Assembly (NCBI GenBank): GCA_902776565.1
Contig: CACYQN010000005.1
Coordinates: 1 to 64,000 of the forward strand
Direction of reading: 5' to 3'
DNA from: an uncultured Bacteroidia bacterium
Lineage (GTDB): Bacteria; Bacteroidota; Bacteroidia; Bacteroidales; ML635J-15
DNA: 64,000 bases
Positions 35,005-41,675 of the stretch are shown here, piece after piece. The position numbers and the translations under genes were made by a program. The notes beneath the pieces are model-generated. The model was not told where the DNA came from. It saw only the letters and a program-made list of their open reading frames with translations, and made no database searches. Each line of letters opens with the position of its first letter. Positions within the stretch are counted from its first letter, which is position 1.

Positions 35005-35787
35005 TTACCAATCCAATCCTACAGTGAATTTTATAGAGCCAATTGAAGCAACCCAAGTGTAGGAACTACTTCCAAACGACATATACGAACTTTCGAAAAT
35101 ACAGTTTGCCATATTATCGTCAGAATCAAGTTCATCGTAATCATAAAATTCTATCCTATACGTTGAATTAGAATTCAATGTCGTATTAACTTGCCACTTC
35201 ACAGGCAATTCGCCAACATTATACTTTGTTGCACTTGTATATAGTTCAGATCCATTTGTTTCTGTAATCTTAAAATATATGTCAGGTTCGATACCACTCG
35301 ACACACCTGTATCCCAAGATGACAAGTTTATTTGCTGAAGTTCAAGATATGTTATTGTGTAAGATGATGGTTTTGATACTGTAACGTACTTGGTCTTGTG
35401 ACTGCTCTTCTTTCCGTTTTTAGAATAGGCATGAAGTATTATTTTCTTTTCTCCAGCATATTTAAAACTAATCAAACCAGGATAATATCCTATGTAATAT
35501 TCATAATCTTCTTTAGAATCATCTCCCAATACAGAAGAAAAAGATACAGCAGACAAAGCTGCAAGTGCGGTTTCGTAGGAGTCGCTTGCTGATACATGTG
35601 ACTTGTCACCAAATTCCCAAATATAACTATAGGCATTAAGCGAATAGTTTGAAACAAAGAAAGTTTCTCCTGAGACTACACTTGCAGGACATTCGAAATC
35701 AGCTTCTACATCCTTTGTACATCCCGTAAGCCACATCAAAGAAATGGCTACCAAACAAGCAACAGAAAAACTCCAAATCCTTTTCAT
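35005..35787 (-). CDS. PKD-like lipoprotein
   Basis: A 260-residue lipoprotein (lipobox 'LMWLTGCTKD'). Residues about 30-150 form a PKD-like domain: 'EADFECPASVVSGETFFVSN', 'SYIWEFGDKS', 'KYAGEKKIILHAYSKNGKKS'. The remaining 110 residues look C2-like or beta-sandwich ('DIYFKITETNGSELYTS', 'YRIEFYDYDELDSDDNM'), a fold seen in calcium-binding surface proteins. No enzyme motif was seen. It lies 13 bp downstream of the 35801 gene, consistent with one lipoprotein operon. Confidence 0.78.
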   Translation of the reverse strand: MKRIWSFSVACLVAISLMWLTGCTKDVEADFECPASVVSGETFFVSNYSLNAYSYIWEFGDKSHVSASDSYETALAALSAVSFSSVLGDDSKEDYEYYIGYYPGLISFKYAGEKKIILHAYSKNGKKSSHKTKYVTVSKPSSYTITYLELQQINLSSWDTGVSSGIEPDIYFKITETNGSELYTSATKYNVGELPVKWQVNTTLNSNSTYRIEFYDYDELDSDDNMANCIFESSYMSFGSSSYTWVASIGSIKFTVGLDW

Positions 35788-35800
35788 TTATTTAACAATT

Positions 35801-36409
35801 TTAATATTCATATTCTTCTATTTCTTCACTCGCACCTTTTATCAGATTAGGTGTTTCACAAGTATAGATGTAACCACAGTCTGCATTTACTGTATATTCC
35901 TTAGTTGATGGATAAAGAACATAGCCGTCCAACTGCGTAAACTTCACATTGTAAGAATATCCAGCCTCAATCTCCAACGAATCCAAGGTCCTGCCGGGCA
36001 TACTTATCTGCTTGATGGTGTTGTTTGCTGGACAAGTGATGTCAACCTGATAGTTGTCGCTAGTAATGTTAACATACTTTATGTAGGCGGGACGACTTTC
36101 TATCGTAAATATAACTGAACCATTCTTCGGCAAAAACTTGGAATCGTTCACCACTTGTGGATGTTCAAAATAACCATCCTTTTGTGTTGCTACAAGATAA
36201 TATGAACGCTCAACATCATAACTAGTATTTGCATCCGAAGCCCCAGCCGCAATAGTTCTGACAGATTCGAAATTTAAATTATCCGTAACAACCGCTTCGT
36301 AAGTAGAACGCGTATTGTTCTTTACAACTACAGTTCCTTCCTTCTTACAACCACTAAAAACCACTGCTGCCAACATAGCGACAGCCAAAATTTCAACTAA
36401 TCTTTTCAT
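35801..36409 (-). CDS. Small lipoprotein, unknown function
   Basis: A 202-residue lipoprotein (lipobox 'AAVVFSGCKKE'). It is made of short beta-strand repeats: 'GYFEHPQVVNDSKFLPKNG', 'NYQVDITCPANN', 'AGYSYNVKFTQLDGYVLYPS', 'VNADCGYIYTCETPN'. The same module is embedded in the larger lipoprotein at 34003. The tail is Glu-rich. It is the first gene of the four-gene exported-protein operon; a 21-bp-spaced GTAAC pair lies about 75 bp upstream. Confidence 0.75.
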   Translation of the reverse strand: MKRLVEILAVAMLAAVVFSGCKKEGTVVVKNNTRSTYEAVVTDNLNFESVRTIAAGASDANTSYDVERSYYLVATQKDGYFEHPQVVNDSKFLPKNGSVIFTIESRPAYIKYVNITSDNYQVDITCPANNTIKQISMPGRTLDSLEIEAGYSYNVKFTQLDGYVLYPSTKEYTVNADCGYIYTCETPNLIKGASEEIEEYEY

Positions 36410-36483
36410 TTCAATATAACTTTTGAATTAAACCTAATTTATTCCACAAAAATATATCACAAAACGCACTAACTATCAACACA

Positions 36484-36509
36484 GTAACCACATGCCAACA
36501 AATGGTAAC
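36484..36509. promoter_or_regulatory. Candidate LytTR operator (GTAAC pair, 21 bp apart)
   Basis: GTAACCACAT (from 36484) and GTAACACATT (from 36505) are 21 bp apart, with GCCAAC (36494) in the middle. They lie upstream of the leftward lipoprotein operon and just downstream of a LytTR gene. LytTR proteins bind direct repeats about two helical turns apart. Confidence 0.45.
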
Positions 36510-36522
36510 ACATTGCACAATA

Positions 36523-37068
36523 TCAGTCCGACAATACCATTTTCTTGACCATCTGTAACTTTCTACGGCTTACGGGAATCTGCATTTCTTTGTCTTTTCC
36601 GTCGTCGGACAAATAGCCTACTATTATCTTAAAGGTCTTTTCGTTGAAATTCTTCAGCAAGCTGCTGTTTACGAAATAGCCATTGCACACCTCGACAAGT
36701 TCTCCGTCGGAAAGTTTCATCTTTCCTGCAATATCGCTTTTCAACTTGAAATCGACGAGGATTCCCGGCTTACGGTTGGCAAATAGAATCCGCTTGTTGC
36801 CGCCACGCCTTGCATTGGTGTGCTCGTTGTCGCGAAGCGGAACAATGGCCACGATATTGCGCAACTCTACTTCAAATTCGTCCTCTCCCTTTATCTTGAC
36901 AGGCACAAGGCGGCTCTGCGTATCGTTGAAGCACAAGGTATAGTCGCAGCCGGAAATATTCAGGTCAACTTGTATGCGCTTAACTCGCACAGCATCGTTT
37001 CCCGACACTAAATTGCTAATCTCCGTAAATGCGTACTCTATACTCCTTCGTTCTTCCTTCTTTGCCAT
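36523..37068 (-). CDS. Receiver-less LytTR DNA-binding protein (181 aa)
   Basis: A 181-residue regulator with no receiver domain. Residues about 70-175 are a LytTR domain: 'VELRNIVAIVPLRDNEHTN', 'NKRILFANRKPGILVDFKL', 'MKLSDGELVEVCNGYFVNSS', 'EMQIPVSRRKLQMVKKMV'. The first 65 residues are a short extension also present in the paralogue at 38193. Phased GYAAC repeats lie just upstream (37117-37205), suggesting autoregulation, and a similar pair lies in front of the lipoprotein operon it precedes. It probably acts with the histidine kinases/response regulator at 40-42 kb, or directly senses a ligand. Confidence 0.85.
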   Translation of the reverse strand: MAKKEERRSIEYAFTEISNLVSGNDAVRVKRIQVDLNISGCDYTLCFNDTQSRLVPVKIKGEDEFEVELRNIVAIVPLRDNEHTNARRGGNKRILFANRKPGILVDFKLKSDIAGKMKLSDGELVEVCNGYFVNSSLLKNFNEKTFKIIVGYLSDDGKDKEMQIPVSRRKLQMVKKMVLSD

Positions 37069-37116
37069 TGATACCTACTATAAATTGGTTTGCAAAATTA
37101 CCCATTATAACCATTT

Positions 37117-37205
37117 GTTACCCAATGCAGTAACGAGTTGACGAAATGTAGCAACGAAACACCATCACAAAAGCCACCCGTTACCATACAAAAACCGATT
37201 GTTAC
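37117..37205. promoter_or_regulatory. Candidate LytTR operator array
   Basis: GTTAC occurs at 37117, 37180 and 37201 (63 and 21 bp apart). On the other strand's sense, GTAACGAG (37130) and GCAACGAAAC (37151) are 21 bp apart. The array lies in the 5' region of the 181-residue LytTR gene. Confidence 0.5.
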
Positions 37206-37237
37206 TACGAAACAACATCCCACTTTGCATTAAAGGG

Positions 37238-37258
37238 CGGCGGAGAATGGCTCCGCCG
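37238..37258. terminator. GC-rich hairpin after the 36-aa ORF
   Basis: CGGCGGAG (37238-37245) pairs perfectly with CTCCGCCG (37251-37258) around a 5-nt loop, 15 bp past the stop of the small leftward ORF. The T-tract after it is weak (CCCTTTAA), so it may be a terminator or a REP-like hairpin. Confidence 0.45.
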
Positions 37259-37273
37259 TAGCCCTAATAGCGA

Positions 37274-37384
37274 TTAATCTTCGCCACGAGAATGATAATA
37301 TTCATCGTTGTTCGGATTCAGCTGGTCAGCGTGATTGTCATAATCAGCCTGAGTGTGTTCAGCTTCTGAATTCCAACCTCCCAT
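37274..37384 (-). CDS. Small acidic peptide with consensus ribosome binding site (36 aa)
   Basis: A 36-residue ORF starting at 37384. It begins MGGWNSEAEHTQADYD and ends 'QLNPNNDEYYHSRGED', so it is acidic and polar with no signal or membrane segment. AAAGGAGGTG at 37391-37400 is 6 nt upstream of the ATG. That is a perfect Shine-Dalgarno in a genome where most genes lack one, which argues strongly for efficient translation. The NPNN-x-x-Y segment also appears in the 69-residue ORF at 37474 ('KNPNNELY'). It could be a peptide signal, antitoxin or modified peptide; there is no direct evidence for any of these. Confidence 0.65.
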   Translation of the reverse strand: MGGWNSEAEHTQADYDNHADQLNPNNDEYYHSRGED

Positions 37385-37390
37385 AATAGA

Positions 37391-37400
37391 CACCTCCTTT
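37391..37400 (-). promoter_or_regulatory. Perfect Shine-Dalgarno AAAGGAGGTG
   Basis: Located 6 nt from the ATG at 37384. It decides the start of the 36-residue ORF: the longer in-frame ATG at 37468 has no such site and would begin inside the REP hairpin. Confidence 0.8.
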
Positions 37401-37454
37401 CGGGATAATTTGATTAAATGTTTCGGTTTCATTTGTAATATGCGTATTTCCAAT

Positions 37455-37477
37455 GACGATGCACGCATCGTCTCTAC
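37455..37477. repeat. REP palindrome 1
   Basis: GACGATGC-AC-GCATCGTC followed by TCTAC. Read leftward it is GTAGAGACG plus palindrome. Its outer TCTAC contains the stop codon of the 69-residue ORF (37474-37476). Confidence 0.85.
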
Positions 37478-37683
37478 AATTCTTTCAAAACTTCCGCCAA
37501 CAAACGTTGAATACTCTTCAATTCCTCCAATTTAACTGGATTCACAACATCCATCTTGGCAATTTCCTGCTGCCTCAACTTAATTTGATTCTTCAAATCC
37601 AGAACATACAGTTCATTGTTTGGATTCTTTACTACCGACCTTTGGTCGTTGGGTGTCAAAACTTTAACCTTACGTTTTTTCAT
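37474..37683 (-). CDS. Small helical protein (69 aa)
   Basis: A 69-residue ORF starting at 37683 (MKKRKVKVLTPNDQRS). A basic N terminus is followed by 'VVKNPNNELYVLDLKNQIKL', then a long amphipathic helix 'RLLAEVLKEL'-ended, likely coiled coil. It shares NPNN-x-x-Y with the 36-residue ORF 90 bp downstream. The start lacks a Shine-Dalgarno, as usual here. The stop codon lies within a REP sequence. I do not recognise the family; it may be a structural or regulatory small protein of the LytTR/viperin island. Confidence 0.5.
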   Translation of the reverse strand: MKKRKVKVLTPNDQRSVVKNPNNELYVLDLKNQIKLRQQEIAKMDVVNPVKLEELKSIQRLLAEVLKEL

Positions 37684-37734
37684 TTTTATAATTTTAAAAT
37701 TCAATATTATTTTTTGTTCTGATGATTATTGGAA

Positions 37735-37755
37735 ACGCTGCACGCAGCGTCGCTA
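37735..37755. repeat. REP palindrome 2
   Basis: ACGCTGC-AC-GCAGCGT followed by CGCTAC. It has the same layout as REP 1 with a different stem sequence (compensated base pairs). Confidence 0.8.
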
Positions 37756-37842
37756 CAATTCTTGGAATTTTCCCGATTTCCAATTTTTATGGTCCATTTG
37801 CCATATTTCCTTTTTTTACGTTAAACATTTCGTTCTTTACAT

Positions 37843-37868
37843 GAGACGGAGCACGCACCGTCTCTACA
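37843..37868. repeat. REP palindrome 3
   Basis: GAGACGGAGC-AC-GCACCGTCTC with a single stem mismatch, followed by TAC. It sits just past the stop of the 26-residue ORF. Confidence 0.8.
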
Positions 37869-37888
37869 ACGACACAAATAACATTACA

Positions 37889-37969
37889 TTAATTGTTGTT
37901 GTCCCTGCCTTTGCCCGACGGATTTCCTGTCTTGCTTGGCCATCCTGCTTTTCCTTTGGTCTTTGCCAT
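37889..37969 (-). CDS. Very small basic peptide (26 aa)
   Basis: A 26-residue ORF starting at 37969: MAKTKGKAGWPSKTGNPSGK followed by a short Arg/Asp/Asn tail. It is Lys/Gly-rich, polar and has no signal. GGAAAGG lies about 11 nt upstream of the ATG as a partial Shine-Dalgarno. The 'GWPSKTGNPSG' core resembles tails of short Bacteroidota peptides I have seen, but I cannot name a family. It lies between two REP palindromes in the viperin/LytTR island. Confidence 0.45.
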   Translation of the reverse strand: MAKTKGKAGWPSKTGNPSGKGRDNNN

Positions 37970-38035
37970 TGCTTTTACCCTTTCCTTTAAATTAAATATT
38001 CATTCTCTATTTGACATTATTCGCGTCTTTTTGAT

Positions 38036-38058
38036 GACGGAGCACGCTCCGTCTCTAC
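38036..38058. repeat. REP palindrome 4
   Basis: GACGGAGC-AC-GCTCCGTC followed by TCTAC. About 22 bp to its right ('caaaaattccgcca') also match the DNA next to REP 1 ('caaaacttccgcca'), so the shared unit is longer than the hairpin. Confidence 0.85.
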
Positions 38059-38150
38059 ATTTTTTTCAAAAATTCCGCCACAAAATGCCATAGGGCAACC
38101 ACATATTCATTCGGGCAACATATTGCCAAAATATTTCTTCCCGCTACCAT
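38055..38150 (-). CDS. Doubtful small ORF (31 aa)
   Basis: Starts at 38150 (MVAGRNILAICCPNEYVVAL) and ends 'WHFVAEFLKKM' at a stop codon inside REP 4, like the 69-residue ORF, which ends 'RLLAEVLKEL' at REP 1. It may be a decayed relative of that ORF. A different frame gives a 23-residue ORF at 38107-38178 (MGKMQKKVMNGSGKKYFGNM); at most one of the two can be real. Confidence 0.25.
   Translation of the reverse strand: MVAGRNILAICCPNEYVVALWHFVAEFLKKM
38095..38121. promoter_or_regulatory. Candidate LytTR operator (GGGCAAC pair, 20 bp apart)
   Basis: GGGCAACC (GCAAC at 38095) and GGGCAACA (GCAAC at 38115) are direct repeats 20 bp apart, close to the GGGCAACGAAAT units upstream of viperin. They lie ahead of the leftward small ORFs. 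Confidence 0.35.
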
Positions 38151-38192
38151 TCATTACCTTTTTCTGCATCTTACCCATGACACAAAACTCTG

Positions 38193-38705
38193 TCATTCAG
38201 TCATATTCTGCCATATTTTCTGAACCATAGGCATATACTTTCGTGAAACTTTCAGCGGCGTCTCCTCATTGTTATAGACTCTGACTATTATCTCCTTGTT
38301 CTTTACATTAAGATTTCTGACTTCCTCCCTATTCACATAGGTTGATTTGCTTATCTGTACAAATTCATCGTCACTAAGTTTCCAAACACGTTGAAAATCA
38401 GTATTTGATGTAAAATTTACCAGCACTCCGTAATTGTGATTCTTGAAATACACACACTTGTTACCTGTATTTGCGCCATTGGCTTTGTCGGTAGAAACAT
38501 AAACAATGTCGCTCAATTTACATCTGCACACTCCACCTTTAAGCTTCAACTCGATTGTTTTATCATCTTTTTCGGCAGAAACAAAACCTATTGTCACATC
38601 TTCTCCATGAATATTGAAACTTACCTTTAGCGATTTAAACAAATTATCTATATACTTACCGCTATCCTTTGTTGCACAAACCAATTCAATATTTTTCATA
38701 GCCAA
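38193..38705 (-). CDS. Receiver-less LytTR DNA-binding protein (170 aa)
   Basis: A 170-residue regulator. Residues about 60-168 form a LytTR domain: 'CRCKLSDIVYVSTDKANGAN', 'NKCVYFKNHNYGVLVNFTSN', 'WKLSDDEFVQISKSTYVNRE', 'LKVSRKYMPMVQKIWQNM'. It lacks a receiver. It is a paralogue of the protein at 36523 and of the LytTR half of the response regulator at 40166. It begins 5 bp after the viperin stop codon and is therefore cotranscribed with it, so it may regulate, or report on, viperin activity. Confidence 0.87.
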   Translation of the reverse strand: MAMKNIELVCATKDSGKYIDNLFKSLKVSFNIHGEDVTIGFVSAEKDDKTIELKLKGGVCRCKLSDIVYVSTDKANGANTGNKCVYFKNHNYGVLVNFTSNTDFQRVWKLSDDEFVQISKSTYVNREEVRNLNVKNKEIIVRVYNNEETPLKVSRKYMPMVQKIWQNMTE

Positions 38706-38710
38706 AACTT

Positions 38711-39865
38711 TTAAAGAAGAACAATCTGATTATTTGTATTCAAACCACTTAGGTTTTCACAGAAGAACACAGTCACAAGCACAAACCGGTCAAGCAGAAC
38801 CACCATATTTTTCTTAGGAATCCGAATATTGTTTAGCATCATAAAGGGTTTTCCAACGACAATCAAGACTTTACCAGCAAAAGCACACTTGATATTACTT
38901 AGCACCACATTAACCTCCGTATCGGAAACATTGCGTTCCATTTGACGTTTTCTGAAATGCCGGGTCTTGACATACAGACCCGACTTGTCATTTTTATTGT
39001 CCACCTCATATTCCCCATTACGTGCCACAAACTTCTCTACGCTGTAGTTTATCTGCGACAAGGCTTTTTCAAACCCGACCTCTGCAATTTTCTGCGATGT
39101 TGTATAGCTCCCCTTCGAATTGTCGAAGAAACAGCCTTCTGGATTTATCATCAGGTAGGAACCTCGCATCAAATCGTTTGTTTCAACAACCACTATGCTT
39201 TTGTTTGCAACACTATCAAGTTGGCGACTGCAATACGCCGCATATTCTGCATCACTAACTTCGCACTGACCGAAAGTGGCATCGTTCTCACCTTCCACAC
39301 ACAACGCTTGAAAAATCTTCCAACGCATCGGATTCAACTTGTTGATGAACAATGCAAGATTCTCGTCCTTGTTAAACTTTGAAACTACCGTGTTAATCTT
39401 CAGGTTTACGCCATACTTATGACAAGCTGCAGCCAGTTCCTCGTAATGTGCCAATGTCGGCAGTTTGCCCGACTTCGAGCAACGCCCCGACAAGCGGTTA
39501 ATTTCATCGGTTGCACTATCAATGCTAATAGTAAGGATATTCAAGTATCTTGAGATTTCCCTTACCCATCTTTCATCAATAAGGCTTCCATTTGTAGTCA
39601 CGCTTGTTTTCAACCCCAGTTTGCTTGCATACTTTACCAAGTCCACCAGCCTTCTGCCAAGCAAAGTCGGTTCGCCACCAACAAAATTGATTTTCTTTAC
39701 ATACTTCTGTGCCGCAATGATTTCCAGCATCTTCTTCTGTTCCTTAAAAGGAACCATCTTTTCTACATCGTTGAAATTTGCAAAGCAAAACTTGCATCCG
39801 TAGTTACAGCCCTTAACCAAGTGGTAGTTGACCGTTGTGATTTTTTCTGTTGTTCTCATAACCAT
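38711..39865 (-). CDS. Prokaryotic viperin homologue with C-terminal DUF4258-like domain
   Basis: A 384-residue radical SAM protein. Cys20, Cys24 and Cys27 in 'VKGCNYGCKFCFANF' bind the 4Fe-4S cluster. Viperin-specific segments follow in order: 'KINFVGGEPTLLG', 'VTTNGSLIDERWV', 'LNILTISIDSATDEINRLSG', 'VNLKINTVVSKFN', 'LNPMRWKIFQALCVEGEN' and 'MRGSYLMINPEGCFFDNSKG'. Viperins convert NTPs to chain-terminating ddhNTPs that block phage transcription. The viperin core ends near residue 287. Residues about 300-372 ('TRHFRKRQMERNVSDTEVNV', 'VGKPFMMLNN', 'FVLVTVFFC') look like DUF4258, a small RelE-like/nuclease-like domain. That fusion is unusual. It is coupled to a LytTR gene. Confidence 0.88.
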   Translation of the reverse strand: MVMRTTEKITTVNYHLVKGCNYGCKFCFANFNDVEKMVPFKEQKKMLEIIAAQKYVKKINFVGGEPTLLGRRLVDLVKYASKLGLKTSVTTNGSLIDERWVREISRYLNILTISIDSATDEINRLSGRCSKSGKLPTLAHYEELAAACHKYGVNLKINTVVSKFNKDENLALFINKLNPMRWKIFQALCVEGENDATFGQCEVSDAEYAAYCSRQLDSVANKSIVVVETNDLMRGSYLMINPEGCFFDNSKGSYTTSQKIAEVGFEKALSQINYSVEKFVARNGEYEVDNKNDKSGLYVKTRHFRKRQMERNVSDTEVNVVLSNIKCAFAGKVLIVVGKPFMMLNNIRIPKKNMVVLLDRFVLVTVFFCENLSGLNTNNQIVLL

Positions 39866-39947
39866 ATAATTTTTAAATGTTTACACGGCAAAAGAACCTC
39901 AGAATATTACCATGGACTAATATTGCCCAGTAAGATGGACTAGAAAA

Positions 39948-40125
39948 ACAATGAAATATACAACTCACTAATAATCAACAACAACTCAAAGCAATGAAAT
40001 GTGCTCCAATCGGCAACAAATGGCTATTTTTGAGCAATGAAATACATTTTTGCAATTTCATTGGGCAACGAAATGCAACCATACGGGCAACTAAACGACC
40101 ATTAGGGCAATAAAAAAAGGGCAAA
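39948..40125. promoter_or_regulatory. Phased GCAA(Y)GAAAT repeat array upstream of viperin
   Basis: Units resembling GGGCAACGAAAT have their GCAA at 39991, 40013, 40034, 40065, 40087, 40107 and 40121, with further GCAA at 40052 and 40075. Most spacings are 20-22 bp or about half that, so the sites recur on the same or opposite helix face. An ATGGACTA direct repeat (39912 and 39935) lies nearer the gene. No ORF fits this 300-bp gap. It is probably the regulatory region of the viperin-LytTR operon. Confidence 0.55.
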
Positions 40126-40165
40126 AACGTCAAGTTATTGCCCCTTCAGTATTTTTAGATATTAT

Positions 40166-40906
40166 CTACCTTAAATTCTTAATATAATTTGGTGACACAG
40201 GCAAAGCTCTATTAACTTTTTTTCCCTCACGATTCATATATGAAACTTTTACTACGCCTTGCTCCTTGCCAACAATGTGCTCCTTGTTCACATAGCAACT
40301 TTTACTAATCTGTACAATATCTGCATTCTGACACATAGCCATGATTACCGAAAAGCTCTTGTCATTCTGTTGGTAAGGCTTATTACTTTTGAAATAAATA
40401 ACCTTGTTATTTGAGCCATCCGAAATCGACTCCAAATAGACAATGTCAGTTGCAGGAATCCTAACTGGCATTCCATCTCGCTTGAATGTCAAAATCTGGT
40501 TGTTGAACTTCTGATGCATTCTTATTTCATTACAGAAGTCGCGAACTTTGTTCTTGAATTTTTCATCGGACATTGGCTTTGTAACATGCATAACCACATC
40601 TATCCTATCGCTCAAATCCTCAATATTGTTCAAATACTTTGCATTATATCCGCTCACGAACAGTGATGGCTTCAAAACCTTTTCCGCAATCTGAAGACCT
40701 GTATAAGAACCTGTAAGGTCAATATCCAAAATCAGCGCATCAACATTATCCGGATTCTTTCTGTATTCTGCAAAAAATTCCTCCGCATTATGAGCCTTTA
40801 AAACAACCTCAACATCGCATTCTTTTTTCAATTCATCAAGGTTTTCGCACCTATCGTCAAGGTAAAGCTGTTCGTCCTCAACTACTGCAAATCTTATCGT
40901 CGACAT
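40166..40906 (-). CDS. LytTR-family response regulator
   Basis: A 246-residue regulator. The receiver domain (1-125) has the acidic pocket 'FAVVEDEQ' (Glu10, Asp11), phospho-acceptor Asp61 in 'DALILDIDL', and Lys in 'VMHVTKPMSD'. The LytTR domain (about 140-246) has 'PATDIVYLESISDGSNNKVI', 'CQNADIVQISKSCYVNKEHI' and 'ALPVSPNYIKNL'. It lies 2 bp downstream of a histidine kinase gene, so they form a two-component pair. Its obvious nearby targets are the phased repeats directly downstream, ahead of viperin. Confidence 0.92.
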   Translation of the reverse strand: MSTIRFAVVEDEQLYLDDRCENLDELKKECDVEVVLKAHNAEEFFAEYRKNPDNVDALILDIDLTGSYTGLQIAEKVLKPSLFVSGYNAKYLNNIEDLSDRIDVVMHVTKPMSDEKFKNKVRDFCNEIRMHQKFNNQILTFKRDGMPVRIPATDIVYLESISDGSNNKVIYFKSNKPYQQNDKSFSVIMAMCQNADIVQISKSCYVNKEHIVGKEQGVVKVSYMNREGKKVNRALPVSPNYIKNLR

Positions 40907-40908
40907 AC

Positions 40909-41613
40909 TTATATCTTTTTAAACAACAACTTAAAATAAAAATATCCTTTTTTATTGGCAACATAAATGCTACCTTTATATTCATAATTATATTCATTAT
41001 AATTGGCAATCCTGTCCTTCATGTTCTGCACCCCAAGCCCAGACAGTTTCCTATCTTTTGAAACATCCTCTACCTTCATTTTGTTCTTTACCACAAACTC
41101 ATAATCACCATCTTTTTCTGTTATATATATCCTCATGAAATCAGGAGCAGAGGTGTCACCATGCTTGAATGCATTCTCTATCATCGAAACTGTAATCCTG
41201 TCGGGCAGCGAAAAATCGTAATTAATTACATTCACATGCAGTACAATATTACTAGCATTCTGTCCACACGATGTCTTTATGTAGTTCCTAATCATATCAA
41301 TCTCATCAGATATTGGCACCAACACCCTATCATCAGAATTATATGCCTCATCACCAAGAAAATCAGATACATTATTAATCTCATCGTACAAATCGTCAGC
41401 CATTTTTTTCAATTCCAACAATTCATCTGACTTCTTTTTCAAGTGCTTGGTCTTTATGCGAAACATCTCGATTTTATTCCTTATTGTATGCGGGAATATC
41501 CTACTTTTGAGCAGTTGATCATTTTTTTCGTGCAGGAGCCTATAATACTTTACTGTTATAGCAACGCTCCATATCAGCAACGCAGCACCTGTAATCGTTA
41601 AAGCAACTTCCAT
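40909..41613 (-). CDS. LytS/HisKA-like sensor histidine kinase 1
   Basis: A 234-residue kinase with one N-terminal transmembrane helix (about 4-24) and no sensor domain. Its dimerisation region has 'SRIFPHTIRNKIEMFRI', where His is the likely phospho-acceptor (the usual form is NPHFLFN). The N box is 'VSMIENAFKHGDTSAPD', and the G box is 'LSGLGVQNMKDRI'. A coiled coil links the helix to the catalytic part. It is very similar to the kinase 63 bp upstream, including nearly identical 3'-terminal DNA, so the pair arose by recent tandem duplication. It precedes the response regulator by 2 bp. Confidence 0.88.
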   Translation of the reverse strand: MEVALTITGAALLIWSVAITVKYYRLLHEKNDQLLKSRIFPHTIRNKIEMFRIKTKHLKKKSDELLELKKMADDLYDEINNVSDFLGDEAYNSDDRVLVPISDEIDMIRNYIKTSCGQNASNIVLHVNVINYDFSLPDRITVSMIENAFKHGDTSAPDFMRIYITEKDGDYEFVVKNKMKVEDVSKDRKLSGLGVQNMKDRIANYNEYNYEYKGSIYVANKKGYFYFKLLFKKI

Positions 41614-41675
41614 TTTAAATCATTTGTTTTTGCAAAATTAATATTACGACAAAAGCAAGATAACCTTTTATTTAC

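Noticed and set aside
38107..38178. 23-codon ORF (MGKMQKKVMNGSGKKYFGNM start)
   Set aside because: It has no Shine-Dalgarno, overlaps another possible small ORF in a different frame and covers a candidate LytTR operator pair.
37274..39865. A RiPP cluster (radical SAM enzyme plus precursor peptides)
   Set aside because: The radical SAM enzyme has viperin-specific motifs and lacks SPASM and RRE domains; no peptide protease/exporter is adjacent. Small ORFs are reported without that label.
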